Below, in pieces: positions 1 to 8,707 of a stretch of DNA of 64,000 bases. The DNA lies in the NCBI RefSeq assembly GCF_017652985.1, contig NZ_JAGGDJ010000006.1:124001-188000 (forward strand). Direction: 5' to 3'. The notes beneath the pieces are model-generated. The model saw only the letters and a program-made list of their open reading frames with translations, made no database searches and was not told where the DNA came from. Numbering within the stretch: the stretch's first letter is position 1; the number at the start of each line of letters is the position of its first letter. Both the position numbers and the translations under genes were made by a program. The DNA is from Paenibacillus artemisiicola (GTDB taxonomy: Bacteria > Bacillota > Bacilli > Paenibacillales > Paenibacillaceae).

Positions 1-1
1 C

Positions 2-1078
2 AAGGACCTCGAAGCCAAGGGCATCCGCTTCATCGGCACGGGCGTGTCCGGCGGCGAAGAAGGCGCGCTGAAAGGGCCGTCCATCATGCCGGGCGGCCAG
101 GAATCCGCGTATAAGCTGGTCGAACCGATCCTGACGGCGATCTCCGCGAAGGTAAACGGCGACCCTTGCTGCACGTACATCGGGCCGGACGGCGCCGGTC
201 ACTACGTCAAGATGGTCCACAACGGCATCGAATACGGCGACATGCAGCTCATCTGCGAGGCGTACGACCTGCTGAACCGCGTGCTCGGACTCGGCACGGA
301 AGAGCTGCAAGCGATCTTCGCCGAATGGAACAAAGGCGAGCTCGACAGCTACCTGATCGAGATCACGGCGGACATCTTCTCGAAGTACGACCCGGATACG
401 AACAAGCCGATGGTCGACGTGATCCTGGACTCCGCGGGCCAGAAGGGTACCGGCAAGTGGACAAGCCAAAGCGCGCTCGACCTCGGCGTGCCGCTGTCCA
501 TCATCACGGAGTCCGTTTTCTCTCGCTTCTTATCCGCCCGCAAGGAAGAGCGCGTCGCGGCGAGCAAGCTGCTGAAGGGACCGCAGGCGGCGCCGTTCCA
601 GGGCGACAAGAACGCTTTCGTCGAAGCGGTCCGCAAGGCGCTGTTCGCGAGCAAGATCTGCTCCTACGCGCAAGGCTTCGCCCAAATGCGCGCCGCATCC
701 GACGAGTACGGCTGGAATCTGCGCTACGGCGATATCGCGATGATTTTCCGCGGCGGCTGCATCATCCGCGCCGGCTTCCTGCAGAATATCAAGGACGCGT
801 ACGACCGCAACGCGGGCCTCACCAACCTGCTGCTCGACGAGTACTTCAAGGAGATCGTCGAATCGTACCAGGGCGCATGGCGCGAAGTCGTGGCGACGGC
901 CGTGACGCAGGGCATTCCGGTTCCGGCGTTCGCGAGCGCGCTGGCGTACTACGACAGCTACCGCACGGAGCGTCTGCCGGCCAACCTGCTGCAGGCGCAG
1001 CGCGACTACTTCGGCGCCCACACGTTCAAGCGCGTGGACAAGGAAGGCACGTTCCACTTCAATTGGATTCAATCGTAA
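2..1078 (+). CDS. gndA: 6-phosphogluconate dehydrogenase, C-terminal 358 residues (5' end outside window)
   Basis: Oxidative decarboxylation of 6-phosphogluconate to ribulose 5-phosphate in the pentose phosphate pathway; cytoplasmic. The reading frame is open from base 2, so the gene begins upstream and about 110 N-terminal residues (the NADP-binding Rossmann part) are missing compared with the usual 470. The visible part has the substrate-binding motif [17 protein letters not shown] and the family signature [14 protein letters not shown], followed by the all-helical dimerisation domain and the C-terminal tail that closes the neighbour's active site. The stop overlaps the 3' end of the convergent small gene by 20 bases, so there is no free terminator between them. 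Confidence 0.97.
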   Translation, partial: KDLEAKGIRFIGTGVSGGEEGALKGPSIMPGGQESAYKLVEPILTAISAKVNGDPCCTYIGPDGAGHYVKMVHNGIEYGDMQLICEAYDLLNRVLGLGTEELQAIFAEWNKGELDSYLIEITADIFSKYDPDTNKPMVDVILDSAGQKGTGKWTSQSALDLGVPLSIITESVFSRFLSARKEERVAASKLLKGPQAAPFQGDKNAFVEAVRKALFASKICSYAQGFAQMRAASDEYGWNLRYGDIAMIFRGGCIIRAGFLQNIKDAYDRNAGLTNLLLDEYFKEIVESYQGAWREVVATAVTQGIPVPAFASALAYYDSYRTERLPANLLQAQRDYFGAHTFKRVDKEGTFHFNWIQS

Positions 1079-1358
1079 GATCCGCGATTAATTCCAGCAG
1101 GCAGCTCCGGAGGCGGTCGGTTTCATGGCCGCATCCGCCGCGCTGCTTGAGCAGCATGAGCGACGCTTCGGCGAAGCTTTGGAATTTCCGCAATAAAAGT
1201 GGCTGAGGAAGACCGACCAAGTCGGGCGCTTCGTCAGCCATTTTCTTTTTGACGAAGGCCAGCGTCCAGACGACGTCTTCGCGAGAAAGCGGGTAATCCG
1301 GGTTATTCAGCCGGCCGACCCTGTACCGGGCGGACAGCGGCTCTGGCAAAGAAGCCAT
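1059..1358 (-). CDS. Small uncharacterised protein (99 aa)
   Basis: I do not recognise this family. The predicted product is a soluble 99-residue protein with a mixed charged/helical composition and no signal peptide or membrane segment. The start is placed at the ATG reading MASLPEP because an AAAGGAG ribosome site lies a few bases upstream of it; the frame stays open 10 codons further upstream without such support. It is convergent with gndA and overlaps its last 20 bases, and it is divergent from aroK, sharing the short promoter region 1359-1502. Cysteine occurs in a GGCGHE segment near the C-terminus, too isolated to call a metal site. Confidence 0.7.
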   Translation of the reverse strand: MASLPEPLSARYRVGRLNNPDYPLSREDVVWTLAFVKKKMADEAPDLVGLPQPLLLRKFQSFAEASLMLLKQRGGCGHETDRLRSCLLELIADLTIESN

Positions 1359-1443
1359 GGGATTCACTCCTTTTTCGAATGGTAGCACGTATTAACAACT
1401 CTACGGTAGAAACAAGTTTTTTATACCCGCGCTACTCTAAAAA

Positions 1444-1452
1444 TGCTATAAT
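1444..1452 (+). promoter_or_regulatory. Extended -10 promoter for aroK-aroA
   Basis: TGCTATAAT, a perfect -10 hexamer with the TGN extension, lies about 50 bases before the aroK start. The -35 region is weak, which extended -10 promoters tolerate. The call is from sequence only. Confidence 0.6.
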
Positions 1453-1502
1453 CATGAAACATGTTTATCGTGTAAATTGACGCGAAGGGAAGGTGTCGGC
1501 CG

Positions 1503-2048
1503 ATGAGCGACGGCAAGCCGCCACGGCACGTGGTACTCGTCGGTTTCATGGGCACGGGCAAGTCGACCGTGAGCCGCCGGCTGGCGGAGCTGCTGGCTTG
1601 CGGGACATGCGACGTCGACGCCGAGATCGTGAAGCGCGAAGGGGAAGAGATTGCGGCGATCTTCGCGGGACGGGGCGAAAGGGAATTCCGCGCCGCGGAG
1701 ACGGAGGCGCTGCGCGCCGTGCTCGGCGCGGAGGACGCGCTCGTCGTCGCGACGGGCGGCGGCGCGGTCCTGTCCCCGATCAACCGCGAGCTGATGTTGC
1801 GGCGCGGGTTCGTCGTGGCGCTGACCGCGGATCCGGAGCAGGTGATCGCGCGCGTCAGCCAGGATCCGGACCGCCCGCTGCTGCAGGGCGACGTCCGCCG
1901 GCGCGTGTACCAGCTGCTCGAGGACCGGAAAGGCGTCTACGATTTCGCCCACCTGACGATCGATACGACGTCGCTCTCCGTGGACGAGGTCGTGGAACGG
2001 ATCGCGCAAGCGATCAGCCGATTCAGAACCAGCCAACATTCCATTTAA
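1503..2048 (+). CDS. aroK: Shikimate kinase
   Basis: Phosphorylates shikimate at the 3-hydroxyl with ATP, the fifth step of chorismate synthesis. Residues 14-22 form the P-loop GFMGTGKST; a DVD shikimate-binding motif follows near residue 36, then GEREFRAAE (substrate arginine) and ATGGGAVL, and a lid arginine in DRPLL. At 181 residues it has normal length. A GGGAAGG ribosome site precedes the ATG. The next gene, aroA, starts 21 bases after the stop and catalyses the following pathway step, so the two form an operon behind the extended -10 promoter at 1444. Confidence 0.95.
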   Translation: MSDGKPPRHVVLVGFMGTGKSTVSRRLAELLACGTCDVDAEIVKREGEEIAAIFAGRGEREFRAAETEALRAVLGAEDALVVATGGGAVLSPINRELMLRRGFVVALTADPEQVIARVSQDPDRPLLQGDVRRRVYQLLEDRKGVYDFAHLTIDTTSLSVDEVVERIAQAISRFRTSQHSI

Positions 2049-2069
2049 AAAAGGGGAAGTACGTAAACC

Positions 2070-3368
2070 ATGGACGTTCTTGTTACGCCGACGCCGAGAC
2101 TGCAGGGCGAACTGCAGGCGCTTTCTTCGAAAAACTACACGACCCGCTATCTGCTGGTCGCGGCGCTGGCCGAAGGCACCAGCACCATCCATTATCCGGC
2201 CCACAGCGAAGACAGCGACGCCATGCGCCGCTGCATCCGGGATTTGGGCGCGGTCATCGAGGAAGACGACCGGAAGATCACGATTACCGGCTTCGGTTCG
2301 CGTCCGCGGGACGTGAAGGAGCTCGACGTGGGCAACGCCGGCGCGGTGCTGCGCTTCCTGATGGCCATCGCGGCGCTGGCGCCGGACGTGACGTTCATCA
2401 ACCGATACCCGGAATCGCTCGGCAAGCGTCCTCACGACGACCTGATCGACGCGCTCGGACAGCTCGGCGCGGACGTAAGGCATAACGACGGCAAGCTGCC
2501 GATCACGATTCGCGGCGGCGCGCCGAAGGGCGGCAAAATCCAAGTATCCGGCAGCGTCAGCTCGCAATTCCTGAGCGCGCTTCTCTTCCTGACGCCGCTG
2601 CTGCAGGAAGACAGCGAGATCGAGGTGCTGCACGACCTGAAGTCGAAGGTCGTCGTCGGCCAGACGCTGGAGGTGCTCGAGCAAGCGGGCATCGTCATCG
2701 AAGCGAGCGAGGATCTCATGCGCTATCGCGTGAAGGGCGGGCAGAAATACGCGGCGAAGGAATACGTCGTGCAGGGCGATTACCCGGGCTCCGCGGCCGT
2801 GCTCGCGGCCGCCGCGGTCACGCAATCCGACGTGAAGCTGCATCGGCTGCTGGAGAACAGCAAGCAGGGCGAGCGGGCCATCGTCGACGTGCTCCGCATG
2901 ATGGAGGTTCCTCTGACCCACGATAACGGCGTCGTTCACGTGCAGGGCAACGGCAGGCTGAAGGCGCTCGAATTCGACGGCGACAAGGCGACGGACGCGG
3001 TGCTGGCGATGGTCGCGGCGGCCGTGTTCGCCGAAGGCACGTCGCGCTTCTACGACGTCGAGAACCTCCGTTACAAGGAATGCGACCGCATCACCGATTA
3101 CCTGAACGAGCTGCGCAAGGCGGGCGCCAACGTCGAGGAGCGCCGCAGCGAAATCATCGTGCACGGCCGTCCCGAAGGCGTCGAAGGCGGCGTGGAGATC
3201 AACGCCCATTACGACCACCGCGTCATCATGGCGCTGACCGTCGTCGGGCTTCGCGCCAAGTCGCCGATCCGGATTCGCGACGCGCACCACGTCGCCAAGT
3301 CGTATCCGATTTTCTTCGACCACATGAAGGCGCTCGGCGCCAACGTGGAATGGGTCGAATCGAAGTAA
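2070..3368 (+). CDS. aroA: 3-phosphoshikimate 1-carboxyvinyltransferase (EPSP synthase)
   Basis: Transfers the enolpyruvyl group of PEP to shikimate 3-phosphate, step six of the shikimate pathway. The 432-residue protein shows the two-domain EPSP synthase fold by motif: KNYTTR near the N-terminus (the substrate lysine/arginine site), the PEP-contacting NAGAVLRFLMA segment, QFLSALLF, GDYPGSAA and RYKECDRI (catalytic Glu and Arg near residue 340), ending in HHVAKSYP. The motif NAGAVLR replaces the common NAGTAMR or NSGTTMR, so it belongs to a divergent class of EPSP synthases seen in Paenibacillaceae; sensitivity to PEP-site inhibitors cannot be told from this. It follows aroK closely. Confidence 0.95.
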   Translation: MDVLVTPTPRLQGELQALSSKNYTTRYLLVAALAEGTSTIHYPAHSEDSDAMRRCIRDLGAVIEEDDRKITITGFGSRPRDVKELDVGNAGAVLRFLMAIAALAPDVTFINRYPESLGKRPHDDLIDALGQLGADVRHNDGKLPITIRGGAPKGGKIQVSGSVSSQFLSALLFLTPLLQEDSEIEVLHDLKSKVVVGQTLEVLEQAGIVIEASEDLMRYRVKGGQKYAAKEYVVQGDYPGSAAVLAAAAVTQSDVKLHRLLENSKQGERAIVDVLRMMEVPLTHDNGVVHVQGNGRLKALEFDGDKATDAVLAMVAAAVFAEGTSRFYDVENLRYKECDRITDYLNELRKAGANVEERRSEIIVHGRPEGVEGGVEINAHYDHRVIMALTVVGLRAKSPIRIRDAHHVAKSYPIFFDHMKALGANVEWVESK

Positions 3369-3423
3369 GGCACGCTAGAACGGAAAGAAGCCGATCATTC
3401 AACCACCGAAAGGAATGAGGCCA

Positions 3424-3858
3424 ATGGCGTTCGCGAACCCTTCGCGGGATGAAATCAAGCGTATATTAGAAGAAACGGAAACAATCGCGGTCGTGGGCTT
3501 GTCGGACAATCCGGAGCGCACTTCCCATATGATCGCCCAAGCAATGCAGGCCAAGGGCTACCGGATCGTGCCCGTCAACCCGAACGCGGAGACGATCCTC
3601 GGCGAGCAGGCGTATGCCTCGCTCAAGGATATTCCGTTCCCGGTCGACGTCGTCGACGTGTTCCGGCGCAGCGAATTCACGCCGCCCATCGCGGAGGAAG
3701 CCGTCGCGATCGGCGCCAAGACGCTTTGGCTCCAGCTCGGCGTCGTCAACGACGAAGCGGCCGAAATCGCGCTGCAGGGCGGCCTGAACGTCATCATGGA
3801 CCGCTGCATCAAGGTGGAGGATTCCATCCTGCTGCCGCACGGAAAGACCAAATCCTGA
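3424..3858 (+). CDS. CoA-binding domain protein (YccU family)
   Basis: A 144-residue single-domain Rossmann protein of the CoA_binding_2 family. The fold signature is VVGLSDNP...SHMIAQAMQAKGYRIVPVNP near residues 20-50, then a predicted strand in VDVVDVFR, then TLWLQLGVVN and a conserved terminal segment VIMDRCIKVE. Its ligand is thought to be CoA or an acyl-CoA, but its cellular role is not established. The second ATG is chosen because AAAGGA lies at a good distance from it and directly abuts the first ATG at 3415. It follows aroA by about 55 bases and may be cotranscribed. Confidence 0.88.
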   Translation: MAFANPSRDEIKRILEETETIAVVGLSDNPERTSHMIAQAMQAKGYRIVPVNPNAETILGEQAYASLKDIPFPVDVVDVFRRSEFTPPIAEEAVAIGAKTLWLQLGVVNDEAAEIALQGGLNVIMDRCIKVEDSILLPHGKTKS

Positions 3859-3971
3859 CAAACATAAAAACGCGGCGCGTCTCCAACAATAAGGGAGGCT
3901 ATTGAGGACCAAGGCGATGCTGCCGCGGGAATCGGAGCCTAATCCACGAATTCTAGGAGGACGACACGACG

Positions 3972-4802
3972 ATGAATCAATACGGGCAGCAGGGCTTCGG
4001 CATGAACGCGTCGGGAATGAGACAGCAGAACCAGTATCAACCCTCGGGCTTCGTGCAATCCCACTACCAAGGCATTTCGAAGCAGCCTGGCAGCATTTCC
4101 GCCCAATCGAACACGGGGCCGGTGATTTCGCATCTGGGGTACTCCGCGAACAACGGCTACGGACAACAAGCTTCCATGAATTCGTTCTCCGGACAAAGCT
4201 TCGCGAACAGCTCCCAGCCGGTGCTCTCGCACTTCGGAGGCAGCTCCGTTCAACAAAATACGCAGCCGGTCATCTCGCACTTCGGCGGCTACCAGGCGCA
4301 AAACGCGCAGCAAGCCCAGCCGTATCAAGCGTCGTCCGGCATGCAGCAGCAATCCGCGATCGGCCGCAGCTCGTTTAACGCGAGCTCTCAGCCGGTCATT
4401 TCGGCTTTCGGCGGCTACCAGGCGCAAAACGCGCAGCAAGCCCAGCCGTATCAAGCGTCGTCCGGCATGCAGCAGCAATCCGCGATCGGCCGCAGCTCGT
4501 TTAACGCGAGCTCTCAGCCGGTCATCTCGGCCTTCGGGGGCTATCAGGCGCAAAACGCGCAGCAATCGCAGCCGTATCAAGCGACGCATTATATGAACCA
4601 ATCGTCGTCGCAGCCGGTACTGTCGCACTTCGGAGGCAGCACCGTCCAACAAAATTCGCAGCCGGTCATCTCGCACTACGGCGGCTACCAAGCGCAAAAC
4701 GCGCAAAGCCAAGCCTCCGGCATGAGCAACGCGGGCGGCTTCGGCGCGACGACGAACCAAGCGGGCATGGGCATGATGGGCAGCAACCAACAACGTTTCT
4801 AA
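3972..4802 (+). CDS. Q/N/S/G-rich low-complexity repeat protein (276 aa)
   Basis: No family recognised. The whole product is built from Gln, Asn, Ser, Gly, Ala and Tyr with almost no charged residues. Seven copies of a short unit, consensus SQPVISHFGG, recur along it, several extended as YQAQNAQQAQPYQASSGMQ. Two adjacent 126-bp DNA repeats (4281-4532) encode nearly identical 42-residue blocks, followed by a partial third copy. There is no signal peptide or membrane segment. An AGGAGG site 11 bases upstream and a strong terminator directly after the stop show a real, separately transcribed gene. Composition resembles prion-like, amyloid or spore-coat proteins, but no function can be assigned. 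Confidence 0.85.
   Translation: MNQYGQQGFGMNASGMRQQNQYQPSGFVQSHYQGISKQPGSISAQSNTGPVISHLGYSANNGYGQQASMNSFSGQSFANSSQPVLSHFGGSSVQQNTQPVISHFGGYQAQNAQQAQPYQASSGMQQQSAIGRSSFNASSQPVISAFGGYQAQNAQQAQPYQASSGMQQQSAIGRSSFNASSQPVISAFGGYQAQNAQQSQPYQATHYMNQSSSQPVLSHFGGSTVQQNSQPVISHYGGYQAQNAQSQASGMSNAGGFGATTNQAGMGMMGSNQQRF
4281..4560 (+). repeat. Tandem 126-bp coding repeats
   Basis: Two head-to-tail 126-bp units, 4281-4406 and 4407-4532, are almost identical and are followed by a partial third unit. The period is a multiple of three, so the reading frame is kept (42 residues per unit). Synonymous changes at the unit edges show that the second and third copies are beginning to diverge. Confidence 0.9.
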
Positions 4803-4837
4803 ACAGCCGCGGCATGCGGGCTGAACGAAGCGGCGAG

Positions 4838-4869
4838 ACGGCGGACTTCCGGTCCGCCGTTTTCTTTTT
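4838..4869 (+). terminator. Terminator after the repeat-protein gene
   Basis: Nine-base-pair GC-rich stem (ACGGCGGAC / GTCCGCCGT) with a short loop, followed by TTTTCTTTTT. Confidence 0.85.
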
Positions 4870-4896
4870 GACAACGGCAAGGGAAACCCTTACGAT
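4868..4896 (+). promoter_or_regulatory. Sigma-A promoter of the PTS operon
   Basis: TTGACA at 4868-4873 and TACGAT at 4891-4896 are separated by 17 bases. The leader to the permease start is only about 60 bases, with no room for the antiterminator-hairpin arrangement found upstream of Bacillus ptsG. Confidence 0.8.
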
Positions 4897-4963
4897 CAAA
4901 GAAGAATCCGCGGCCGTTTCCGATTGCGAAGCCGCGATCCCGTACATAGAGAGGGGGACATTC

Positions 4964-6847
4964 ATGAACATCATGGGTCATTTGCAGCAGCTCGGCCGAT
5001 CCTTGATGCTTCCGACCATCGTATTGCCCGGAGCGGCGGTATTTCTCGCGCTGAGCGCGCTACCGTGGGCGTCGTTGGGCATGCCGAGCATTCATACGCA
5101 TCTTCAGACCGCGGGCGAGACGCTCTTCGCGTACTTGCCGTATTTGTTCGCGTTCGGCGTCGCGATGGGCATGACGAGCAACGCCTTGACGGCGGGACTT
5201 GCGGCGATCGCGGGGATGTTTATTTATACGAGCATCATCAATGCCAGCCATTACGAGCTGGAGCCGACCGTGTTTACCGGCGTCATTATCGGCATCGTCA
5301 CGAGCGTCCTGAACGAGAAATTCAAGTCGCTCAAGCTGCCCGAATACATTCAGTTTTTCGGCGGGCCAAGGTTCGTGCCGCTGATCGTAAGCGCATTCTC
5401 GACGCTGTGGGCGATCATCATGGTCGAGATCGCGCCGTCGATCCACAGCGCCTTGATGGAGCTGGGCGACATCGTCAACTCCGGCGGAGGCTTCGGGGTC
5501 TTCCTGTTCGGCTTCGTGCTGCGGATCCTCGTCGTCTTCGGCTTGCACCATCTGGTCAGCCACGTCTTCTGGTTCCAGGTCGGCGCATACGAGACGCCGG
5601 GCGGGCATATGGTATTCGGCGACTTGCCGCGCTTCTTCGCGGGCGACCCGTCGGCGGGCGGCTTCATGGCCGGCCTCTATCCGACCATGATGTTCGCGCT
5701 GCCGGCGATCGCGTTCGCGATCATTCACGAGGCACGCGAGGACTTGAAGCCGAAGATCCGCCGAACGTTCCTGACGGCCGCGCTCTCGTCCTTCCTGACG
5801 GGCGTGACGGAGCCGATCGAATTCGCGTTTCTGTTCGTGGCGCCGTACCTGTTCGTCGTGCACGCGCTGCTGTCGGGCTTCATGATGTGGCTGACGTACG
5901 AGCTTGGCATCCGGACCGGCTTTTCGTTCTCCGCGGGGGCGATCGACTATCTGATCAACGAGCATCTGGCCACGAGGGGCTGGCTGATCATCCCGATCGG
6001 CATTGTTTTCGGACTGATCTATTACGTCATGTTCCGCTGGGCGATCCGCCGATTCCGCATTCCGACGCCGGGACGGGAGGAAGGCTCGCAGCTCGACGAA
6101 TGGGCGGGCGACATCCCGTACCGGGCGCCGCTTATCCTGCAGGCGATCGGCGGGAAGGAGAACATCGTTCAAATGGAAGCCTGCATCACCCGGCTGCGGC
6201 TGAAGGTCGGAAGCGACCGGCTGATCGACAACAACGCGCTCAAGCATCTCGGCGCGGCGGGGGTCATTAGGCTCGGCGGCGGCAACGTCCAGATCGTGTT
6301 CGGCACCTATTCGGAGCTGATCCGGGAAGAGATGGACAAAGCGATCCGGCGCGACATTTCGCGGGTGCTCTTCAATTCGCCGGTGCAAGGCCGGATGATG
6401 CCGCTCAGCGAGGTGCCCGATCCGATCTTCGCGGGCAAGCTCGTCGGGGACGGCGTCGCCTTCATGCCGGAGAAGGGCGAACTCGTCTCGCCGGTGCCGG
6501 GCAAGGTCATCCACGTGTACCCGTCGATGCACGCGATCGGCATTCGCACGCCGGAAGGACTCGAAGTGCTGCTGCACATCGGCATCGACACGTCGCAGCT
6601 GAAGGGCCACGGATTTAAGGCGCTCGTCAAGGAAGGCGACCAGGTCAAGCCCGGCCAGCTGCTGATCACCTTCGACATGCAAAAGATCCGCAAAGGAAGC
6701 AAGTCGCTCGCGACGCCGATGGTCATTACGAACTCGGACCGCGTCAGCTCCTGGAGCTTCGCGCCGTTCAAAAGCGTGAAGCGCGGTCAGGCTTCCGTCA
6801 TGTCGGTCGTTCTAAAAGAGAGAAGCGGTGGAGGGGAAACAGCGTGA
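4964..6847 (+). CDS. PTS permease EIICBA, glucose/N-acetylglucosamine family
   Basis: Imports a hexose and phosphorylates it using phosphate passed from Enzyme I and HPr. Domain order is IIC (about residues 1-375, polytopic, with the family motif GVTEPIEFAF and the LPRFFAGDP segment), IIB (about 395-470, phosphocysteine Cys407 in EACITRLRL) and IIA (about 490-620, phosphohistidine His538 in LLHIGIDT). All three phosphotransfer sites are intact. The start is the ATG after AGAGGGGG; an upstream extension of 50 codons lacks any support. Glucose and GlcNAc permeases cannot be separated by eye. The stop overlaps the ptsI start by four bases. Confidence 0.93.
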   Translation: MNIMGHLQQLGRSLMLPTIVLPGAAVFLALSALPWASLGMPSIHTHLQTAGETLFAYLPYLFAFGVAMGMTSNALTAGLAAIAGMFIYTSIINASHYELEPTVFTGVIIGIVTSVLNEKFKSLKLPEYIQFFGGPRFVPLIVSAFSTLWAIIMVEIAPSIHSALMELGDIVNSGGGFGVFLFGFVLRILVVFGLHHLVSHVFWFQVGAYETPGGHMVFGDLPRFFAGDPSAGGFMAGLYPTMMFALPAIAFAIIHEAREDLKPKIRRTFLTAALSSFLTGVTEPIEFAFLFVAPYLFVVHALLSGFMMWLTYELGIRTGFSFSAGAIDYLINEHLATRGWLIIPIGIVFGLIYYVMFRWAIRRFRIPTPGREEGSQLDEWAGDIPYRAPLILQAIGGKENIVQMEACITRLRLKVGSDRLIDNNALKHLGAAGVIRLGGGNVQIVFGTYSELIREEMDKAIRRDISRVLFNSPVQGRMMPLSEVPDPIFAGKLVGDGVAFMPEKGELVSPVPGKVIHVYPSMHAIGIRTPEGLEVLLHIGIDTSQLKGHGFKALVKEGDQVKPGQLLITFDMQKIRKGSKSLATPMVITNSDRVSSWSFAPFKSVKRGQASVMSVVLKERSGGGETA

Positions 6848-8604
6848 TTCAAGGGATAGGAGCTTCAACGGGCATCGCGATCGGCAAAGCGTTCGTCCTC
6901 CCGAACTGGGAGTGGGATCTGCCCGAACAAAAAATCGACGTAGGCGATCTGGCCCGCGAATTCGATCGGCTGTACGAGGGGATTCGCACGTCCAAGGTCG
7001 AAATCGAGCAGATGAAGGATGAGCTTCGCGAGGTCGTAGGCGCGGAAGAGAGCTATATTTTCGACGCGCACCTGGCCATACTGGACGATCCCGTGTTCAT
7101 GAACGAGATTCAGGGCATCATTCAGCGGCAGTACAAGGCGGCCGAAGTCGCCGTCAAGGAAGCGATCGACCATTTCGTCACCATGTTCGATCTGCTCGAC
7201 GACGAATATATGAAGGAACGCGCGCTCGACATCAAGGACGTAGGCAACCGGCTGCTGAAGCATCTGCTCGGCGCGCCGGAAATCACGCTGCCGTCGGATA
7301 CGCAGCCGTTCATCCTGATCGCGAAAGAACTGTCCCCGTCGCAGCTGGCGCACTTGAACCCGCATCACGTGCTCGGCATCGCGACGCTGGCCGGCAGCAT
7401 GACGTCGCATTCGTCCATCATGGCGCGGGCGCTGGGCGTGCCGCTCGTCATCGGCATCGAATCCAAGCTGGAGGAGCCGATTCAGACCGGCGACATGCTG
7501 ATCATCGACGGCGGCCCCGGCATCGTGCACATCGATCCCGAGCAGGCGCTGATCGATTATTATACGGGCAAGCAAATCCTGCAGCGGGAGAAGAAGCAGC
7601 AGCTGAAGGGCATCATCGGCTTCAAACCGGTGACGCAGGACGGCAAGGAGATGGAGCTGAGCGCCAATATCAGCTCGCTGAAGGAGCTGGACGTCGCGCT
7701 CTCGAGCGGGGCGAACGGGGTCGGCCTGTTCCGGACGGAGTTTCTGTATATGGACCGCAGCCGGCTGCCCCGGGAGGACGAGCAGTTCGAGGTGTACCGC
7801 ACCGTGGCCGAGAAGCTGTATCCGAAGCCGCTGATCATCCGCACGCTGGATATCGGGGGCGACAAGCAGCTGGATTATTTCGAGCTTCCGGCGGAGGACA
7901 ATCCGTTCCTGGGCTACCGGGCCATACGTATCTGCCTCGACAAAACCGACCTGTTCAAAACGCAGCTGCGGGCGATCCTGCGCGCTGGCGAACGCGGCAA
8001 CGTGAAAATCATGTACCCGCTCATTTCGTCCGTCGACGAGGTACGCGCGGCCAACCGGCTGCTCCAGGAGTGCAAGGACGAGCTGCGCGCGGAAGGCTTG
8101 GCGTTCGCGGACGACATCCAGGTCGGCATCATGATCGAGCTGCCCGCCGCCGTCGTGATCGCGGATATGCTCGCCGAGGAAGTGGACTTCTTCAGTATCG
8201 GCACGAACGATCTCATCCAATTCACGCTGGCGGTCGACCGCATGAACGAGCAGATCTCCCATCTGTACGAGCCGTACCATCCTTCGGTGCTGCGGATGAT
8301 CAAGCTGACGGTCGAGGCGGCCAAGCGCCACGGCATCCACGTCGGCGTGTGCGGGGAGCTGGCGGGGGACGTCAAGGCGCTGCCGATCTGGCTGGCGCTG
8401 GACGTCGACGAGCTGAGCATGTCCGCGCATTCGATCCTGCCGGTCAAGGAACGGCTGCTCTCGCTGCGGCAGCAGGACAGCCGCGACAACTTCGATCGGA
8501 TTCTCGGCTGCCGGACCAGCGCGGAGATCCACGAGCTGCTCAAGCTCAAGACGTCGGAGGAGCAGCTTGCTGAGGAGTTTCCGGACGTTTTCAACAATTC
8601 CTGA
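6844..8604 (+). CDS. ptsI: PTS Enzyme I (phosphoenolpyruvate-protein phosphotransferase)
   Basis: Takes phosphate from PEP and passes it to HPr, starting every PTS phosphorylation chain; cytoplasmic dimer. The N-terminal HPr-binding domain is followed by the phosphohistidine domain (His189 in MTSHSSIMARALGVP) and the C-terminal PEP-binding barrel with GLFRTEFLYM, TLDIGGDKQ and FFSIGTNDLIQF. The 586-residue length is slightly over the usual 570. The start is a GTG overlapping the permease stop as GTGA, preceded by AGGGGAAA, so the two are translationally coupled. Unusually, no HPr gene lies between or beside them. Confidence 0.96.
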   Translation: MIQGIGASTGIAIGKAFVLPNWEWDLPEQKIDVGDLAREFDRLYEGIRTSKVEIEQMKDELREVVGAEESYIFDAHLAILDDPVFMNEIQGIIQRQYKAAEVAVKEAIDHFVTMFDLLDDEYMKERALDIKDVGNRLLKHLLGAPEITLPSDTQPFILIAKELSPSQLAHLNPHHVLGIATLAGSMTSHSSIMARALGVPLVIGIESKLEEPIQTGDMLIIDGGPGIVHIDPEQALIDYYTGKQILQREKKQQLKGIIGFKPVTQDGKEMELSANISSLKELDVALSSGANGVGLFRTEFLYMDRSRLPREDEQFEVYRTVAEKLYPKPLIIRTLDIGGDKQLDYFELPAEDNPFLGYRAIRICLDKTDLFKTQLRAILRAGERGNVKIMYPLISSVDEVRAANRLLQECKDELRAEGLAFADDIQVGIMIELPAAVVIADMLAEEVDFFSIGTNDLIQFTLAVDRMNEQISHLYEPYHPSVLRMIKLTVEAAKRHGIHVGVCGELAGDVKALPIWLALDVDELSMSAHSILPVKERLLSLRQQDSRDNFDRILGCRTSAEIHELLKLKTSEEQLAEEFPDVFNNS

Positions 8605-8652
8605 GCCGAGCCGGGCGGGCTTACGGTCGCGAAACGCGAGATAGCTGGACGA

Positions 8653-8686
8653 GAAAGAGCGGCACCCGGTTGGGGGCCGCTCTTTC
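8653..8686. terminator. Bidirectional terminator between ptsI and the PfpI-family gene
   Basis: Perfect 11-bp stem GAAAGAGCGGC / GCCGCTCTTTC with a 12-base loop, lying between two convergent genes. Confidence 0.75.
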
Positions 8687-8707
8687 GCTTGTGCGGTTGG
8701 ATGGTAA

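Noticed and set aside
1452..3323. 623-residue open frame on the minus strand
   Set aside because: Shadow of aroK-aroA; Arg/Asp/Val/His-rich composition typical of antisense frames in GC-rich DNA, no ribosome site.
3902..4378. 158-codon frame overlapping the repeat protein
   Set aside because: Other frame of the repeat region; the 3972 frame has the ribosome site and the meaningful repeat protein.
4281..4560. Repeats considered as CRISPR-like
   Set aside because: Units are 126 bp, in frame, coding and directly adjacent with no spacers.
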